Counted from the first letter of the stretch, positions 13,656 to 23,016 are shown. The stretch: DNA of 24,755 bases from an uncultured Collinsella sp. (GCA_958372035.1 CATXML010000001.1:1-24755), one strand, 5' to 3'. Translations and numbers: made by a program. Notes: generated from the sequence alone by a model not told the origin.

Positions 13656-16600
13656 CTAGCTCAGCCTCCCGTGCTCGACCGAAAGCGAGAAATCGGCAAA
13701 CGCGCAGGTGCTGGCACGGTGGCTCACGAGCACAATGGTCTTGCCGCGGCGCTTGAGCTCGTCGATTGCCTGCATCACGGACGCCTCGTTGAGAGCATCG
13801 AGCGCGCTGGTGGGTTCGTCGAGCAAGATGAAGGGTGCGTCGTTGAGGAAGATGCGCGCAAGGCCGATGCGCTGGCGCTCGCCGCCCGAAAGCGAGTCGC
13901 CCAGCTCGGCAACGGGCGTGTCGAGTCCCTGCGGCAGACGGTCGATGAGCGTGGTGAGTGAGGCGGAGCGGCAAGCGTCGAGCAGCTCGGCATCGGTGGC
14001 GCCGGCGCGCGCGACCAGCAGGTTCTCGCGCACGGTGCCGCAGAACAGATGTGTGTCCTGGGTCATATAGGCCTCGTGGCTGCGCAGGCTCGCCGTGTTG
14101 ATGTGGCGGGCATCGACGCCGCTCACCGTGATGGTGCCGGCTGCGGGGTCCCAAAAGCGCATGAGCAGCTTAAGCAGCGTCGACTTGCCCGAGCCCGAGC
14201 GCCCCATGATGCAGGTCATGGTACCGGGCGCAAAGATGCAGGTCACGTCGTCGAGGATGAGACTCGCAGCGGTGTCGTTCGCGACCTGCTCTGTGGCGCC
14301 CGCACCGCCCGCGTCCACGCCGCCCGCATAGCTAAAGCTCACATGCTCGGCTGCGGCGCCGGCAAACTCAACGTCCTGTCCATCGGCGACCTCGGCGCAC
14401 TGGGGCTGCTCGTCGAGCAAATCGAGCACGCGTACGCCCGAGGCGAGCGTCTCCTGCAGTGAGGCGCCCAGGCGGCTCACGGCCATCACCGAGCCAAACG
14501 ACGACACAAAGGTAAAGACGGCGACAAACGCTGCGGCAAAGTCAATCGTTCCCGCAGCCACCAGCTGCAGCGCACGCCCGAGCATCACCAGATTAGCCGC
14601 AAGAATAAGCGCATCGGCTACGGCCTCGCTGACCGCCTGGCGGCGCTTGAGGCGCGCGTCCACGGCGCCGACTTGCTCGGTCAGCTTGCCCAGGGCACGG
14701 CTGCGATCGGTGCCACCGGCAAACTGGATGGTCTCGCCCGCGCCGCGCAGACTGTCGAGTACAAAGGCGCCCAGCTTACCGGCGCCCTCGCGGCTCTGGC
14801 GGCCGGTGGTGCCGCATGCCTTGGCCGAGACCAGGGGCAGCAGCACGCCCAGGACCGCGTAGGCCACGAGCGCGATGCCCGCGAGCTCGGGGCTCACAGC
14901 CAGCAAAAAGCCCTCAAACACAACGGTGCAGACCAGAGCTATAGCAATGGGCGAGATGGTGTGCGCGTAGAAGACCTCGAGCAGCTCGATATCCGAGGTG
15001 ACCAGGCTCACGAGCTCGCCCTTGCCGCGGCCCTCGAGCTTGGCGGGGGCGAGCTGGCGCAGGGCGCCAAACACCAGGTCGCGAATGTGTGCGAGCAGAC
15101 GGAATGCGATGTAATGGTTGCAGAGCTGCTCGCCGTAGTGGAGCGGCCCGCGTGCGATGCCGCAGGCGGCACAGGCCGCGCATGCTGCGATCAGACCAAG
15201 CCCCAAGGCGTTGCGGCCCAGCGCGGCCATAAGGCCAAGGGCGCCAAAGGCCGGCACGAACGCGGCGGTGAGCATGCCAATGCTGCCCAGCGCGACGGCT
15301 AGCACAAGCCAGCCGGCAAGCGGTCGGACGAGCCCCATCATGCGCCACATGATGGACGGTGCCGAGCGACGGGCGCGGCCGGAGTCAGTGGCCGCGGCAG
15401 CGGAAGACGAGCCAGCACCGTTGAGGCCATCGGTACAGGCAGCGCTGCTGTCAACAGCCTCAACCGCGCCGGCATCCTCGGCACCACCCTCCGCATACGC
15501 ATATGCCGAGAGCTGCTCCTGACTGTTCCACATGCGCGCATAGGCGCCCGCGGTGGCCAAGAGCTCGCCGTGAGTTCCGTGCTCGGCAATACGGCCACGC
15601 TCCAGCACCAGGATCTGATCGGCGTCCACGATTGTCGACAGGCGGTGTGCCACCACAATTACAGTGTGCCCGCCGGCAAGCGACGCGATGACCTCGCCGA
15701 TCGCGGCCTCGCTTGCGGCATCGACGTTGCTCGTAGCCTCGTCAAACACATAGATCGGCGAGTCGTGCAGCAGGGCGCGGGCCATGCACACGCGCTGGCG
15801 CTGGCCGCCCGAAAGGTTGGTGCCGCCCTCGTTAATCACCATGTCGAGTCCGCCGTTGGCCTGCACAAAGGCCGCCACGCGCGTGCGGTCGAGCGCGCGC
15901 AAAAGCTCGGTATCGGTGGCGTTGGGCTGGGCGAGCAGCAGGTTGTCGCGCAGGGTGCCGGCAAACAGGTAGCCGTTGGTGGGCACCAGGGTGACGGCGC
16001 GCATGAGTGAGGCGGCCGTGGCATCGCGCAGCTCGACGCCGCCGATGCGAACGCTGCCACGGTAGGCACCCTTGCGGCCCGCGATAATCCCCGCGAGCGT
16101 GGACTTGCCGCCGCCGCTTTCGCCCACGAGTGCCACGAGCGAGCCGTGCGCAATGGTCGCGCTGGCGCTGTCCAGCACCGTGCGGTCGCCGTATGCATAA
16201 CTCACGCCCGCGAGCTCGATATCGCCGCGACCGTCAAGCTCAACATCGCCGCGCTCGGGCTCGGGCGTATCCAAAATGCCAAACATGCGGCGCGAGGCGG
16301 CCATGCCGTTCATGGCCGTGTGGAACAGCGATCCCAGGCGGCGCATAGGCAAAAAGAACTCCTGCGACAGAAAGACGATGAGGAAGGCAGCCTCAAAGCC
16401 GATCTTGCCCGTGGCGAGTTGCAGCGCGGCTACGATAATGCCGAGCGCGGCGCCCATATAGACGACCAGGTCCATAACGCAAATGGAGCGCAGCTGCATC
16501 ACCAGCAGGCGCATGGTCGCTGTGCGGAAACGCTCGGACTCGGCGTTGATGCGCTCGTGCCAGCTGCGATCGGCCTGGTAGACCTTAAGGGTGGTGAGAC

Positions 16601-17222
16601 CCTGCACGGCCTCCAGGAACATGCCGCCAAGATCGACATAGCTGCCCCAGTACTCGGCACCGATCTTTTTGGCGTTGCGCATGACCATCATGATGGAGAC
16701 GGGGATGACCGGAACGCAGGCGAGCAGCAGCGCGGCGGGAAGACCCGCCTGGCCCACGAGCAGTACAAACAGCGTGATGGGTGCCAAGCCGGCAAAGAAG
16801 AGCTGCGGCAGGTAACCGCCAAAGTACACCTGGAGTTGCGTGGCGCCCTCGACGCTGGTCTGGACGGCCTCGGCGGTGGGGACGGTCTCGGTGTAGGAGG
16901 GGCCGAGTGCGGTGAGCTTGTCGTAGACGAGCGAGCGCACGCGGCGGACGGCCTCGAACGCGGCTTTGTCGCCGGCGCGTTGGGCCAGGTAGATGGAGGC
17001 GGCGCGCACGATGATGGCGGCGGCGAGCGGCAAGGCCGCCTGTGCGAGGGCATCGACGGCGAGCGCGGCGGAAAGACCGTCCGTGACGATGCCACCCAAG
17101 ATGCGCGCAAGCACCCACATCACCGTGATGTTTGCCATCAGCGCGATCCACTTAAACAGGACGCTTGCCATAATGTAGGGCGTTGCCTGCGGAACCAGGG
17201 AGAAGAGCCGCTTCTCGAACAT
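13656..17222 (-). CDS. Large fused ABC exporter, CydD-CydC type (two TMD-NBD halves in one chain)
   Basis: This 1188-residue protein is a full ABC exporter built from two fused halves. The first has membrane helices within 10-300 and a nucleotide-binding domain at about 330-565, with Walker A GESGGGKST (Lys373) and LSGGQ (470-474). An Ala/Ser-rich linker spans about 565-620. The second half has helices within 622-930 and a domain at about 950-1185, with GRSGSGKST (Lys1013) and LSGGE (1111-1115). The membrane domains look like CydD (first) and CydC (second); CydDC exports cysteine and glutathione or handles heme in cytochrome bd assembly. No cydAB genes are near, so the substrate is uncertain. 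AGGAGG sits 4 nt before the ATG. Downstream lies the coupled YgbA-like gene. Confidence 0.85.
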   Translation of the reverse strand: MFEKRLFSLVPQATPYIMASVLFKWIALMANITVMWVLARILGGIVTDGLSAALAVDALAQAALPLAAAIIVRAASIYLAQRAGDKAAFEAVRRVRSLVYDKLTALGPSYTETVPTAEAVQTSVEGATQLQVYFGGYLPQLFFAGLAPITLFVLLVGQAGLPAALLLACVPVIPVSIMMVMRNAKKIGAEYWGSYVDLGGMFLEAVQGLTTLKVYQADRSWHERINAESERFRTATMRLLVMQLRSICVMDLVVYMGAALGIIVAALQLATGKIGFEAAFLIVFLSQEFFLPMRRLGSLFHTAMNGMAASRRMFGILDTPEPERGDVELDGRGDIELAGVSYAYGDRTVLDSASATIAHGSLVALVGESGGGKSTLAGIIAGRKGAYRGSVRIGGVELRDATAASLMRAVTLVPTNGYLFAGTLRDNLLLAQPNATDTELLRALDRTRVAAFVQANGGLDMVINEGGTNLSGGQRQRVCMARALLHDSPIYVFDEATSNVDAASEAAIGEVIASLAGGHTVIVVAHRLSTIVDADQILVLERGRIAEHGTHGELLATAGAYARMWNSQEQLSAYAYAEGGAEDAGAVEAVDSSAACTDGLNGAGSSSAAAATDSGRARRSAPSIMWRMMGLVRPLAGWLVLAVALGSIGMLTAAFVPAFGALGLMAALGRNALGLGLIAACAACAACGIARGPLHYGEQLCNHYIAFRLLAHIRDLVFGALRQLAPAKLEGRGKGELVSLVTSDIELLEVFYAHTISPIAIALVCTVVFEGFLLAVSPELAGIALVAYAVLGVLLPLVSAKACGTTGRQSREGAGKLGAFVLDSLRGAGETIQFAGGTDRSRALGKLTEQVGAVDARLKRRQAVSEAVADALILAANLVMLGRALQLVAAGTIDFAAAFVAVFTFVSSFGSVMAVSRLGASLQETLASGVRVLDLLDEQPQCAEVADGQDVEFAGAAAEHVSFSYAGGVDAGGAGATEQVANDTAASLILDDVTCIFAPGTMTCIMGRSGSGKSTLLKLLMRFWDPAAGTITVSGVDARHINTASLRSHEAYMTQDTHLFCGTVRENLLVARAGATDAELLDACRSASLTTLIDRLPQGLDTPVAELGDSLSGGERQRIGLARIFLNDAPFILLDEPTSALDALNEASVMQAIDELKRRGKTIVLVSHRASTCAFADFSLSVEHGRLS

Positions 17223-17606
17223 GAAACCTCCTATGCTGTAACGGTGCCGGATGGGGTTCTCGGCAGCCGCTTAGTTAGCCAAATGCAACTAGAGTAACAT
17301 CGTGCAGCGGGTAAGTATGCCGAGGGTTATTTTTTGGCCGATGAACTGCGTGGAAAGTTCAAAATTGTTGAATGCAGCGAACTTTATGGTGGACGGAGCG
17401 CGGGCGCAATTCTGATCGTGTGCGGCCCCGCTCCAAAATGTGTACGTCAGCCTCCAAGAGCTGCAAAAAATGACATGTTTGGAGGCTGACGTACATGTTT
17501 GGATGGGGGCGAGGGCGGCGACGGACGAAAGTCACGCCTGTGCCACGTCCGATGTGCTAGCGTTTGGGTGAATAAAACGAGCCCGTGCGGAAAGGATCCG
17601 GACCGT
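17223..17606. other. 384-bp intergenic region between divergent genes
   Basis: This gap separates the minus-strand ABC exporter from the plus-strand LarC-like gene. It must hold at least the exporter's promoter; the AGGAGG complement at 17227-17232 is its ribosome site. The stretch 17325-17390 is AT-richer than its surroundings and includes a 7-bp inverted repeat (AAAGTTC 17354-17360, GAACTTT 17379-17385). A perfect 17-bp inverted repeat follows at 17441-17495. No convincing reading frame is present, and I could not define clear -35/-10 pairs for either direction. Confidence 0.6.
17434..17503. repeat. Long inverted repeat with internal direct repeat (MITE- or REP-like)
   Basis: TGTACGTCAGCCTCCAA at 17441-17457 and its exact reverse complement at 17479-17495 form 17 perfect base pairs around a 21-nt spacer, and pairing continues imperfectly outward to about 17434 and 17502 (CCAAA / TTTGG). 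The 3' half also contains a direct repeat of ACATGTTTGGA (17473-17483 and 17493-17503), 20 bp apart. No T run follows, so it is not a standard terminator. It resembles a non-autonomous palindromic repeat or a recombination/binding site. Confidence 0.7.
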
Positions 17607-18092
17607 ATGCAACGTGGAAGTACATCTCCGCTGTCCCGCGAGACCGATGCACCCGAGACCATCGTCAAACTGGAGTGCGACATCGACGACGCGTCGCCCG
17701 AGGTGCTCGCCTATGCCGCCGACCGCCTGCGCGAGGCAGGTGCGCGCGAGGTACACTGGCTGCCCCTTTACTGCAAGAAGGGCCGCCCCGGCTGGCAGCT
17801 GCAGGTGATCTGCTCGCACGAGGATATCGAGCGCCTACAGACGATTATCTTTTTAGAGACCACGACCAACGCCGTTCGTCGCCAGGTGATGGAACGCGTC
17901 TGCCTGCCGCGTCGTTTTGAGCAGGTAGCGACGCCTTGGGGCGAGGTGGCCGTCAAAGTAGCCACCCTGCCCGACGGCAGTGAGCGTGCGGCGCCCGAGT
18001 ACGAGGACTGTGCCCGTCTTGCCCGCGAGCATAACGTGCCGCTCCAGCGCGTGATGCAGGCGGCACAAGCCTCGGCACTGCGATTTGAGTAA
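17607..18092 (+). CDS. Stand-alone LarC C-terminal (LarC2/DUF111) domain protein
   Basis: This 161-residue protein matches the C-terminal half of LarC, the nickel-insertion enzyme that completes the nickel-pincer cofactor of lactate racemase. The segment ECDIDDASPEVLAY (23-36) corresponds to the conserved E-x-x-I-D-D-x-S-P-E motif, followed by GAREVHWLPLYCKKGRPGWQLQVIC, FLETTT, VATPWGEVAVKV and APEYEDCARLA. Full LarC is made from LarC1 and LarC2, in some bacteria by a programmed frameshift. Here no LarC1, LarB, LarE or LarA lies in the window. ATG 17607 has an AAAGGA site 8 nt upstream. It may be a diverged single-domain paralogue with a different role or the partner of a LarC1 encoded elsewhere. 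Confidence 0.82.
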   Translation: MQRGSTSPLSRETDAPETIVKLECDIDDASPEVLAYAADRLREAGAREVHWLPLYCKKGRPGWQLQVICSHEDIERLQTIIFLETTTNAVRRQVMERVCLPRRFEQVATPWGEVAVKVATLPDGSERAAPEYEDCARLAREHNVPLQRVMQAAQASALRFE

Positions 18093-18146
18093 CACGGTCG
18101 ACGACACGCCGCGCCCAACCCATCAACCCCACCCGAAAGGACCACC

Positions 18147-18695
18147 ATGAAATACCTCATCGCTTCCGACATTCACGGCTCGGCATACTGGACCGAGCGC
18201 CTGGTCGCCGCCATCGAATCCGAGCAGCCCGACCGCGTCGTGCTGCTGGGCGACCTGCTCTACCACGGCCCGCGCAACGACCTGCCGCGCGACTACGCCC
18301 CCAAGCGTGTGATTCCGCTGCTCAACGCCCTGGCCGACCGCATCATCGCGGTGCGCGGCAACTGCGACGCCGAGGTCGACCAGATGGTGCTCGACTTTCC
18401 CGTCATGGCGGACTACGCCACGCTGTTCGACGAGACCGGCCGCGAGCTGTTCCTGACGCACGGCCACGTCTTTGGCGCCGGCATGCACAACAGCGTCGAC
18501 CACGCGCCCGCGCTGCCCGAGGGCTCCGCGCTCGTCTACGGCCACACGCATATCAAGGTTAACGAGGCAAGCGAGGCACGCCCGGGCCTATGGCTCTTCA
18601 ACCCCGGCAGCGTGAGCATCCCCAAGGACGGCACGCACAGCTACGGCATCTACGAGGGCGGCGCGTTCCGTCACGTGATCCTGGAGGAGAAATAA
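18147..18695 (+). CDS. YfcE-type metallophosphodiesterase
   Basis: This 182-residue protein of the calcineurin-like metallophosphoesterase superfamily is close in size and motifs to E. coli YfcE, a manganese phosphodiesterase. The dinuclear metal site is laid out as D8-x-H10 (SDIHG), G-D36 (LLGDLLYHGPRN), GNCDAEVD, LTHGH and YGHTH. The stretch LYHGPRNDLP followed by VIPLLNALADRIIAVRGNCD is particularly YfcE-like. An AAAGGA site precedes the ATG. mazG starts 2 bp after its stop, suggesting a two-gene or larger operon with the upstream LarC2 gene. The physiological substrate is unknown. Confidence 0.9.
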   Translation: MKYLIASDIHGSAYWTERLVAAIESEQPDRVVLLGDLLYHGPRNDLPRDYAPKRVIPLLNALADRIIAVRGNCDAEVDQMVLDFPVMADYATLFDETGRELFLTHGHVFGAGMHNSVDHAPALPEGSALVYGHTHIKVNEASEARPGLWLFNPGSVSIPKDGTHSYGIYEGGAFRHVILEEK

Positions 18696-18697
18696 TC

Positions 18698-19558
18698 ATG
18701 GCGCAGCACATGGCTCAGCAAAATGCCGAGGGCTCGCGCGATCTGTCCACGCTGGTCGACGCGTCGGCCGAGTTGCAGCATCTGGTGCAGACCATCTGGC
18801 GTCTGCGTCAGCCCGATGGTTGCCCGTGGGACCGCGAACAGACGCATCAGAGCATCGGCAAGAACATGATCGAGGAGGCCTACGAGGCGCTCGATTGCAT
18901 CGAGGTCGACGACGCGGCACACCTGCGCGAGGAACTCGGCGACGTGCTCATGCAGGTAGTGCTGCATGCACAGATTGCGGCGGACGCCGGCGAGTTTACG
19001 CTGGCTGACGTGGCACGCGATATCGACGCCAAGCTCATCCGCCGTCATCCGCACGTGTTTGGCGATGCGGACGCCGAGAGCTCCGATGAGGTGCTCAAGA
19101 TTTGGGACGAGGTCAAGCTTGCCGAGAAGGCCGCCAAGGACAAGGCCGTGGCGGCGGGCGAGGCTGCGCCCGAGGGCCTGCTCGACGGCGTGCCCACGCA
19201 TCTGCCGGCGCTGATGCAGGCGCAGAAGGTGTCGCGCAAGGCGGCGGCCGTGGGCTTTGAGTGGGAGACGGTCCAGGACGTGTGGGACGAGGTCGCCGAG
19301 GAGCGTGCCGAGTTTGAGGCCGAGGCTCCCGGCTCGTCCGAGCGCGAGATGGAGTTTGGCGACCTGCTCTTTGCCCTGGTCAACGTTGCACGCAAGGAGG
19401 GCATCGACGCCGAGAGCGCCCTGCGCGCGAGCACGGCAAAGTTCCGCCGTCGCTGGGCCGCGATGGAGCAGATGGCGGCCAACGCCCATGTGGATCTGGC
19501 TGAGCTTTCGACCCACGGCCTCAACGACCTGTGGGACGCCGCCAAGGCGGAGGAGTAA
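18698..19558 (+). CDS. mazG: Nucleoside triphosphate pyrophosphohydrolase MazG
   Basis: This 286-residue protein has two tandem MazG domains and hydrolyses NTPs/dNTPs to the monophosphate and pyrophosphate, in housekeeping of the nucleotide pool. The first domain shows GCPWDREQTH, then the metal-binding EExxE (Glu59, Glu60, Glu63) and EELGD (78-82). The second shows EVAEERAEFE with EMEFGDLLFALVNVAR. Length is slightly above the usual 260-270 because of a charged insert near residues 145-165. The frame opens further upstream inside yfcE, but ATG 18698 follows a GGAGG site. A strong terminator stands right after its stop. Confidence 0.95.
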   Translation: MAQHMAQQNAEGSRDLSTLVDASAELQHLVQTIWRLRQPDGCPWDREQTHQSIGKNMIEEAYEALDCIEVDDAAHLREELGDVLMQVVLHAQIAADAGEFTLADVARDIDAKLIRRHPHVFGDADAESSDEVLKIWDEVKLAEKAAKDKAVAAGEAAPEGLLDGVPTHLPALMQAQKVSRKAAAVGFEWETVQDVWDEVAEERAEFEAEAPGSSEREMEFGDLLFALVNVARKEGIDAESALRASTAKFRRRWAAMEQMAANAHVDLAELSTHGLNDLWDAAKAEE

Positions 19559-19562
19559 GACT

Positions 19563-19608
19563 GCGGGAACGACGGGCTGACACGCCCCATCGTTCCCGCT
19601 AAATTTTT
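19563..19608 (+). terminator. Intrinsic terminator after mazG
   Basis: GCGGGAACGA and TCGTTCCCGC form a perfect 10-bp stem, and GGGC/GCCC inside can extend it. Five T follow after a short TAAA. It begins 5 nt past the mazG stop, ending that transcription unit before the enolase promoter. Confidence 0.85.
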
Positions 19609-19629
19609 CGAAATACAAGTGTATCCCTC

Positions 19630-19674
19630 GGCTAACTTAGGGCATAATGCAAAAAGTGCGACATGGCTAACTTA
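19630..19674 (+). promoter_or_regulatory. Candidate enolase promoter flanked by a 10-bp direct repeat
   Basis: GGCTAACTTA occurs at 19630-19639 and again at 19665-19674, 35 bp apart. Between them lies CATAAT (19643-19648), a fair -10 box. No good -35 box is visible at the right distance. Two identical sites flanking a -10 box suggest an activator or repressor operator. The leader from there to the enolase ATG would be about 90 nt. Confidence 0.4.
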
Positions 19675-19735
19675 CGGAGGCACACCGACGGTGCACGGTC
19701 AGCCGGTCGCTTGCATCCATTACGTTTCCAAGTGA

Positions 19736-21037
<1,302 letters not shown>

Positions 21038-21100
21038 ACAAGTGGCGCTCGCGGGGGCGGGGTTGACTCGGCTCCGCTCCACTTCTGATGGCCGCCATTG

Positions 21101-21132
21101 GGCGCTGGGCCGTGTGGCTCAGCGCCTTTTTT
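21101..21132 (+). terminator. Intrinsic terminator after enolase
   Basis: GGCGCTGGGCC and GGCTCAGCGCC pair over 11 bp (one G-U) around the tetraloop GTGT, followed by six T. This is a textbook rho-independent terminator 63 bp past the enolase stop. Confidence 0.92.
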
Positions 21133-21171
21133 ATGTCGAGCAAAGGCTGCCGAAGGCGTTGCGCATGCTCG

Positions 21172-21180
21172 TGCTATAAC
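21172..21180 (+). promoter_or_regulatory. Candidate extended -10 promoter for the divIC-like gene
   Basis: TG-C-TATAAC is an extended -10 element located after the enolase terminator and 44 bp before the ATG at 21224. No matching -35 is seen at 16-18 bp, as is common for extended -10 promoters. It would drive the divIC-like gene and the ppx gene behind it. Confidence 0.5.
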
Positions 21181-21223
21181 TAAAGGACTTAGCGCAAACA
21201 AACCTCAACCGCACAAGGCGCAC

Positions 21224-21985
21224 ATGGATCAGATTTACGACAACAGGTACTATTCCGCCGGTTCGCGTGAGCCGTCACCTCGCCGTGCGCGTACGGTGCC
21301 GCTCGGCGGGCCCGATTACACGGGTGCCGCCTGTCCCACGCATCGCACGGCAGGCACTTCGCACTCCCATGCTAAATTGAATATGTCGACGCATCGCCTG
21401 GACCGTTCGTCGCGCGCGACGAACGAATCGCGTTCCTCGGCTCAGGCGCACGATAGGTCGAGCAGGCCGTCGAGCCGTCTTTCGGGTTCGGACTTTATGC
21501 ACTACGCCAACGACAACGCGGTGGTTAAGGCAATCTACGACTTTACCCACGGACCCCAGCGAGGGTTGTTTATCGGTATCGTCGTTGCCTTGGTGCTCGT
21601 GAGCTTGTATTTTCCCGTGCGCGATCTGTATGTGGCCAAGCGCTCGAGCGACATTTTGGCCAAGCAGGTCGAGATTCGCCAGCAGTACAACGACGAGCTG
21701 CAGAAAAGCGTCGACAAACTGCTCTCGGAGGAGGGCATTAAGGACGCGGCGACCGAGGATCTGGGCCTGGTGATGCCCGGCGAGACCAAGATTGACGTTC
21801 TGGGCCTGGACGACGATTCTGATTCGTCTTCGGGCAAGAAGTCGTCGAACGCCAAAAAGGCCAGCGAAGTGGCCAAGGAGATTGAGGAAGTCGGCAAGGA
21901 CGCACCGTGGTACATCCAGACGCTCGACCTGCTGTTTGGTTTTAACGGCGTCGAGGGTCAGACGGTCGCGTCCAGCGGCGAATAG
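21224..21985 (+). CDS. DivIC/FtsB-family septum formation initiator protein
   Basis: This 253-residue protein has a cytoplasmic, low-complexity N-terminus of about 100 residues rich in Ser, Arg and His, one membrane helix at about 114-130 (GLFIGIVVALVLVSLYFPV), and an external coiled coil at about 137-167. Then comes EEGIKDAATEDLGLVMPGE (169-187), which matches the A-x-E-x-L-G-x-V-x-P-G-E motif of DivIC/FtsB proteins that stabilise the division complex. The tail includes an acidic/Ser/Lys stretch. DivIC next to enolase is a classic actinobacterial arrangement. ATG 21224 has only a weak AAGG site; ATG 21383 is an alternative that would shorten the disordered part. Confidence 0.85.
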   Translation: MDQIYDNRYYSAGSREPSPRRARTVPLGGPDYTGAACPTHRTAGTSHSHAKLNMSTHRLDRSSRATNESRSSAQAHDRSSRPSSRLSGSDFMHYANDNAVVKAIYDFTHGPQRGLFIGIVVALVLVSLYFPVRDLYVAKRSSDILAKQVEIRQQYNDELQKSVDKLLSEEGIKDAATEDLGLVMPGETKIDVLGLDDDSDSSSGKKSSNAKKASEVAKEIEEVGKDAPWYIQTLDLLFGFNGVEGQTVASSGE

Positions 21986-22005
21986 CGCCCGGAGGGGAGC
22001 CTGCA

Positions 22006-23016
22006 ATGACGCATTGCGACAAACGATATAAGGTGGCGGCGATCGACCTGGGAACGGTGTCGTCGCGACTGGTGCTGGCACAGGTCGAGGCTGGGGCGAT
22101 CGTGGAATCGTCCAAGCATACCGAGATTACCGATCTGGGCGAGGGCGTCGACGCGACGGGCCGCTTTTGCGAGGCGGCCGTTGAGCGTGTGCTTGCCGCA
22201 TGCCGCATGTTGGTGGACGAGGCACGTGCCTTTGGGGCCGCGTGTATTTGCACCACGTGTACGAGCGCCGCGCGCGATGCGTCCAATGCCGCGCTGCTGT
22301 TGGACGGCCTGCGCGATCTGGGGCTTGAGCCACAGGTGATTCCAGGTGAGGTCGAGGCGCGCCTGACGTTTTTCGGCGTGGCGCACGACTTCGCTGGCGA
22401 GCGCATCATTGTTGCCGATTCGGGCGGCGGATCCACGGAGCTCGCGACGGGCGTCTATGCGCCGGAGCGTGGGGTCTTTGCGCTGGAGGGCACGCGTTCG
22501 CTGGACATTGGCTGCCGTCGTGTGACGGAGCGCTTCTTCTCGGTGCTGCCGCCTGCGGACGGCGAGCTTGCTGCCGCCGCCAACTGGGCGGGCGAGCGGT
22601 TCGCTGCCTATTTTGAAGGCCTGCCGAGCAATTTTGAGCGTGCCGAGCGCCTGGTCGCCGTGGGTGGCACCGTCACCACGCTTGTGGCGCTCGTTCATGA
22701 GCTGGAACCGTATGATTCGAGCTTTGTGCACCTGCGCGAGCTTTCGCTGGATCAGGTTTCGGCCGCTATCGAGCGCATGTCTACGCTGGATGTTGCAGGC
22801 ATTGCCGCGCTGCCAGGCGTGCAGCCCAAACGCGCGGGCGTGATCTTGGCAGGTGCCGTGGTAATTCGCGAGCTCATGCGAGCCGGCGGCTACAGAGCGC
22901 TTACCGTGAGTGAGAACAGTCTGCTCGCCGGCATGGCCGCCACCATCAACGAGACCCTCGACGGTAAAACCCCCACCATCGCCTGGACCCCCAGCCTCAG
23001 CCCTCTCCAAAACTAG
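22006..23016 (+). CDS. Ppx/GppA-family phosphatase (exopolyphosphatase / pppGpp phosphohydrolase)
   Basis: This 336-residue protein of the ASKHA fold hydrolyses polyphosphate or pppGpp. It shows VAAIDLGTVSSRLVLA (phosphate 1), TTCTSAARDASN, the pivotal DSGGGSTELATG (phosphate 2), SLDIGCRRVTERF and AVGGTVTTLVAL. It is the short, actinobacterial-size form without the C-terminal domain of E. coli Ppx, so polyphosphatase versus pppGppase activity cannot be decided. GGAGGGGAG precedes the ATG, 20 bp after the divIC-like stop, so the two are likely one operon. In many actinobacteria a DUF501 gene lies between divIC and ppx; it is absent here. The next gene is convergent, 16 bp away. Confidence 0.92.
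   Translation: MTHCDKRYKVAAIDLGTVSSRLVLAQVEAGAIVESSKHTEITDLGEGVDATGRFCEAAVERVLAACRMLVDEARAFGAACICTTCTSAARDASNAALLLDGLRDLGLEPQVIPGEVEARLTFFGVAHDFAGERIIVADSGGGSTELATGVYAPERGVFALEGTRSLDIGCRRVTERFFSVLPPADGELAAAANWAGERFAAYFEGLPSNFERAERLVAVGGTVTTLVALVHELEPYDSSFVHLRELSLDQVSAAIERMSTLDVAGIAALPGVQPKRAGVILAGAVVIRELMRAGGYRALTVSENSLLAGMAATINETLDGKTPTIAWTPSLSPLQN

Noticed and set aside
16146..17297. 383-codon open frame on the plus strand
   Set aside because: It is antisense to the ABC exporter N-terminal half, with no ribosome site or domain; a shadow frame of GC-rich coding sequence.
17499..17606. N-terminal extension of the LarC2 gene
   Set aside because: It would begin inside the inverted-repeat element and adds Cys/Arg-rich residues unlike the family; ATG 17607 has a ribosome site.
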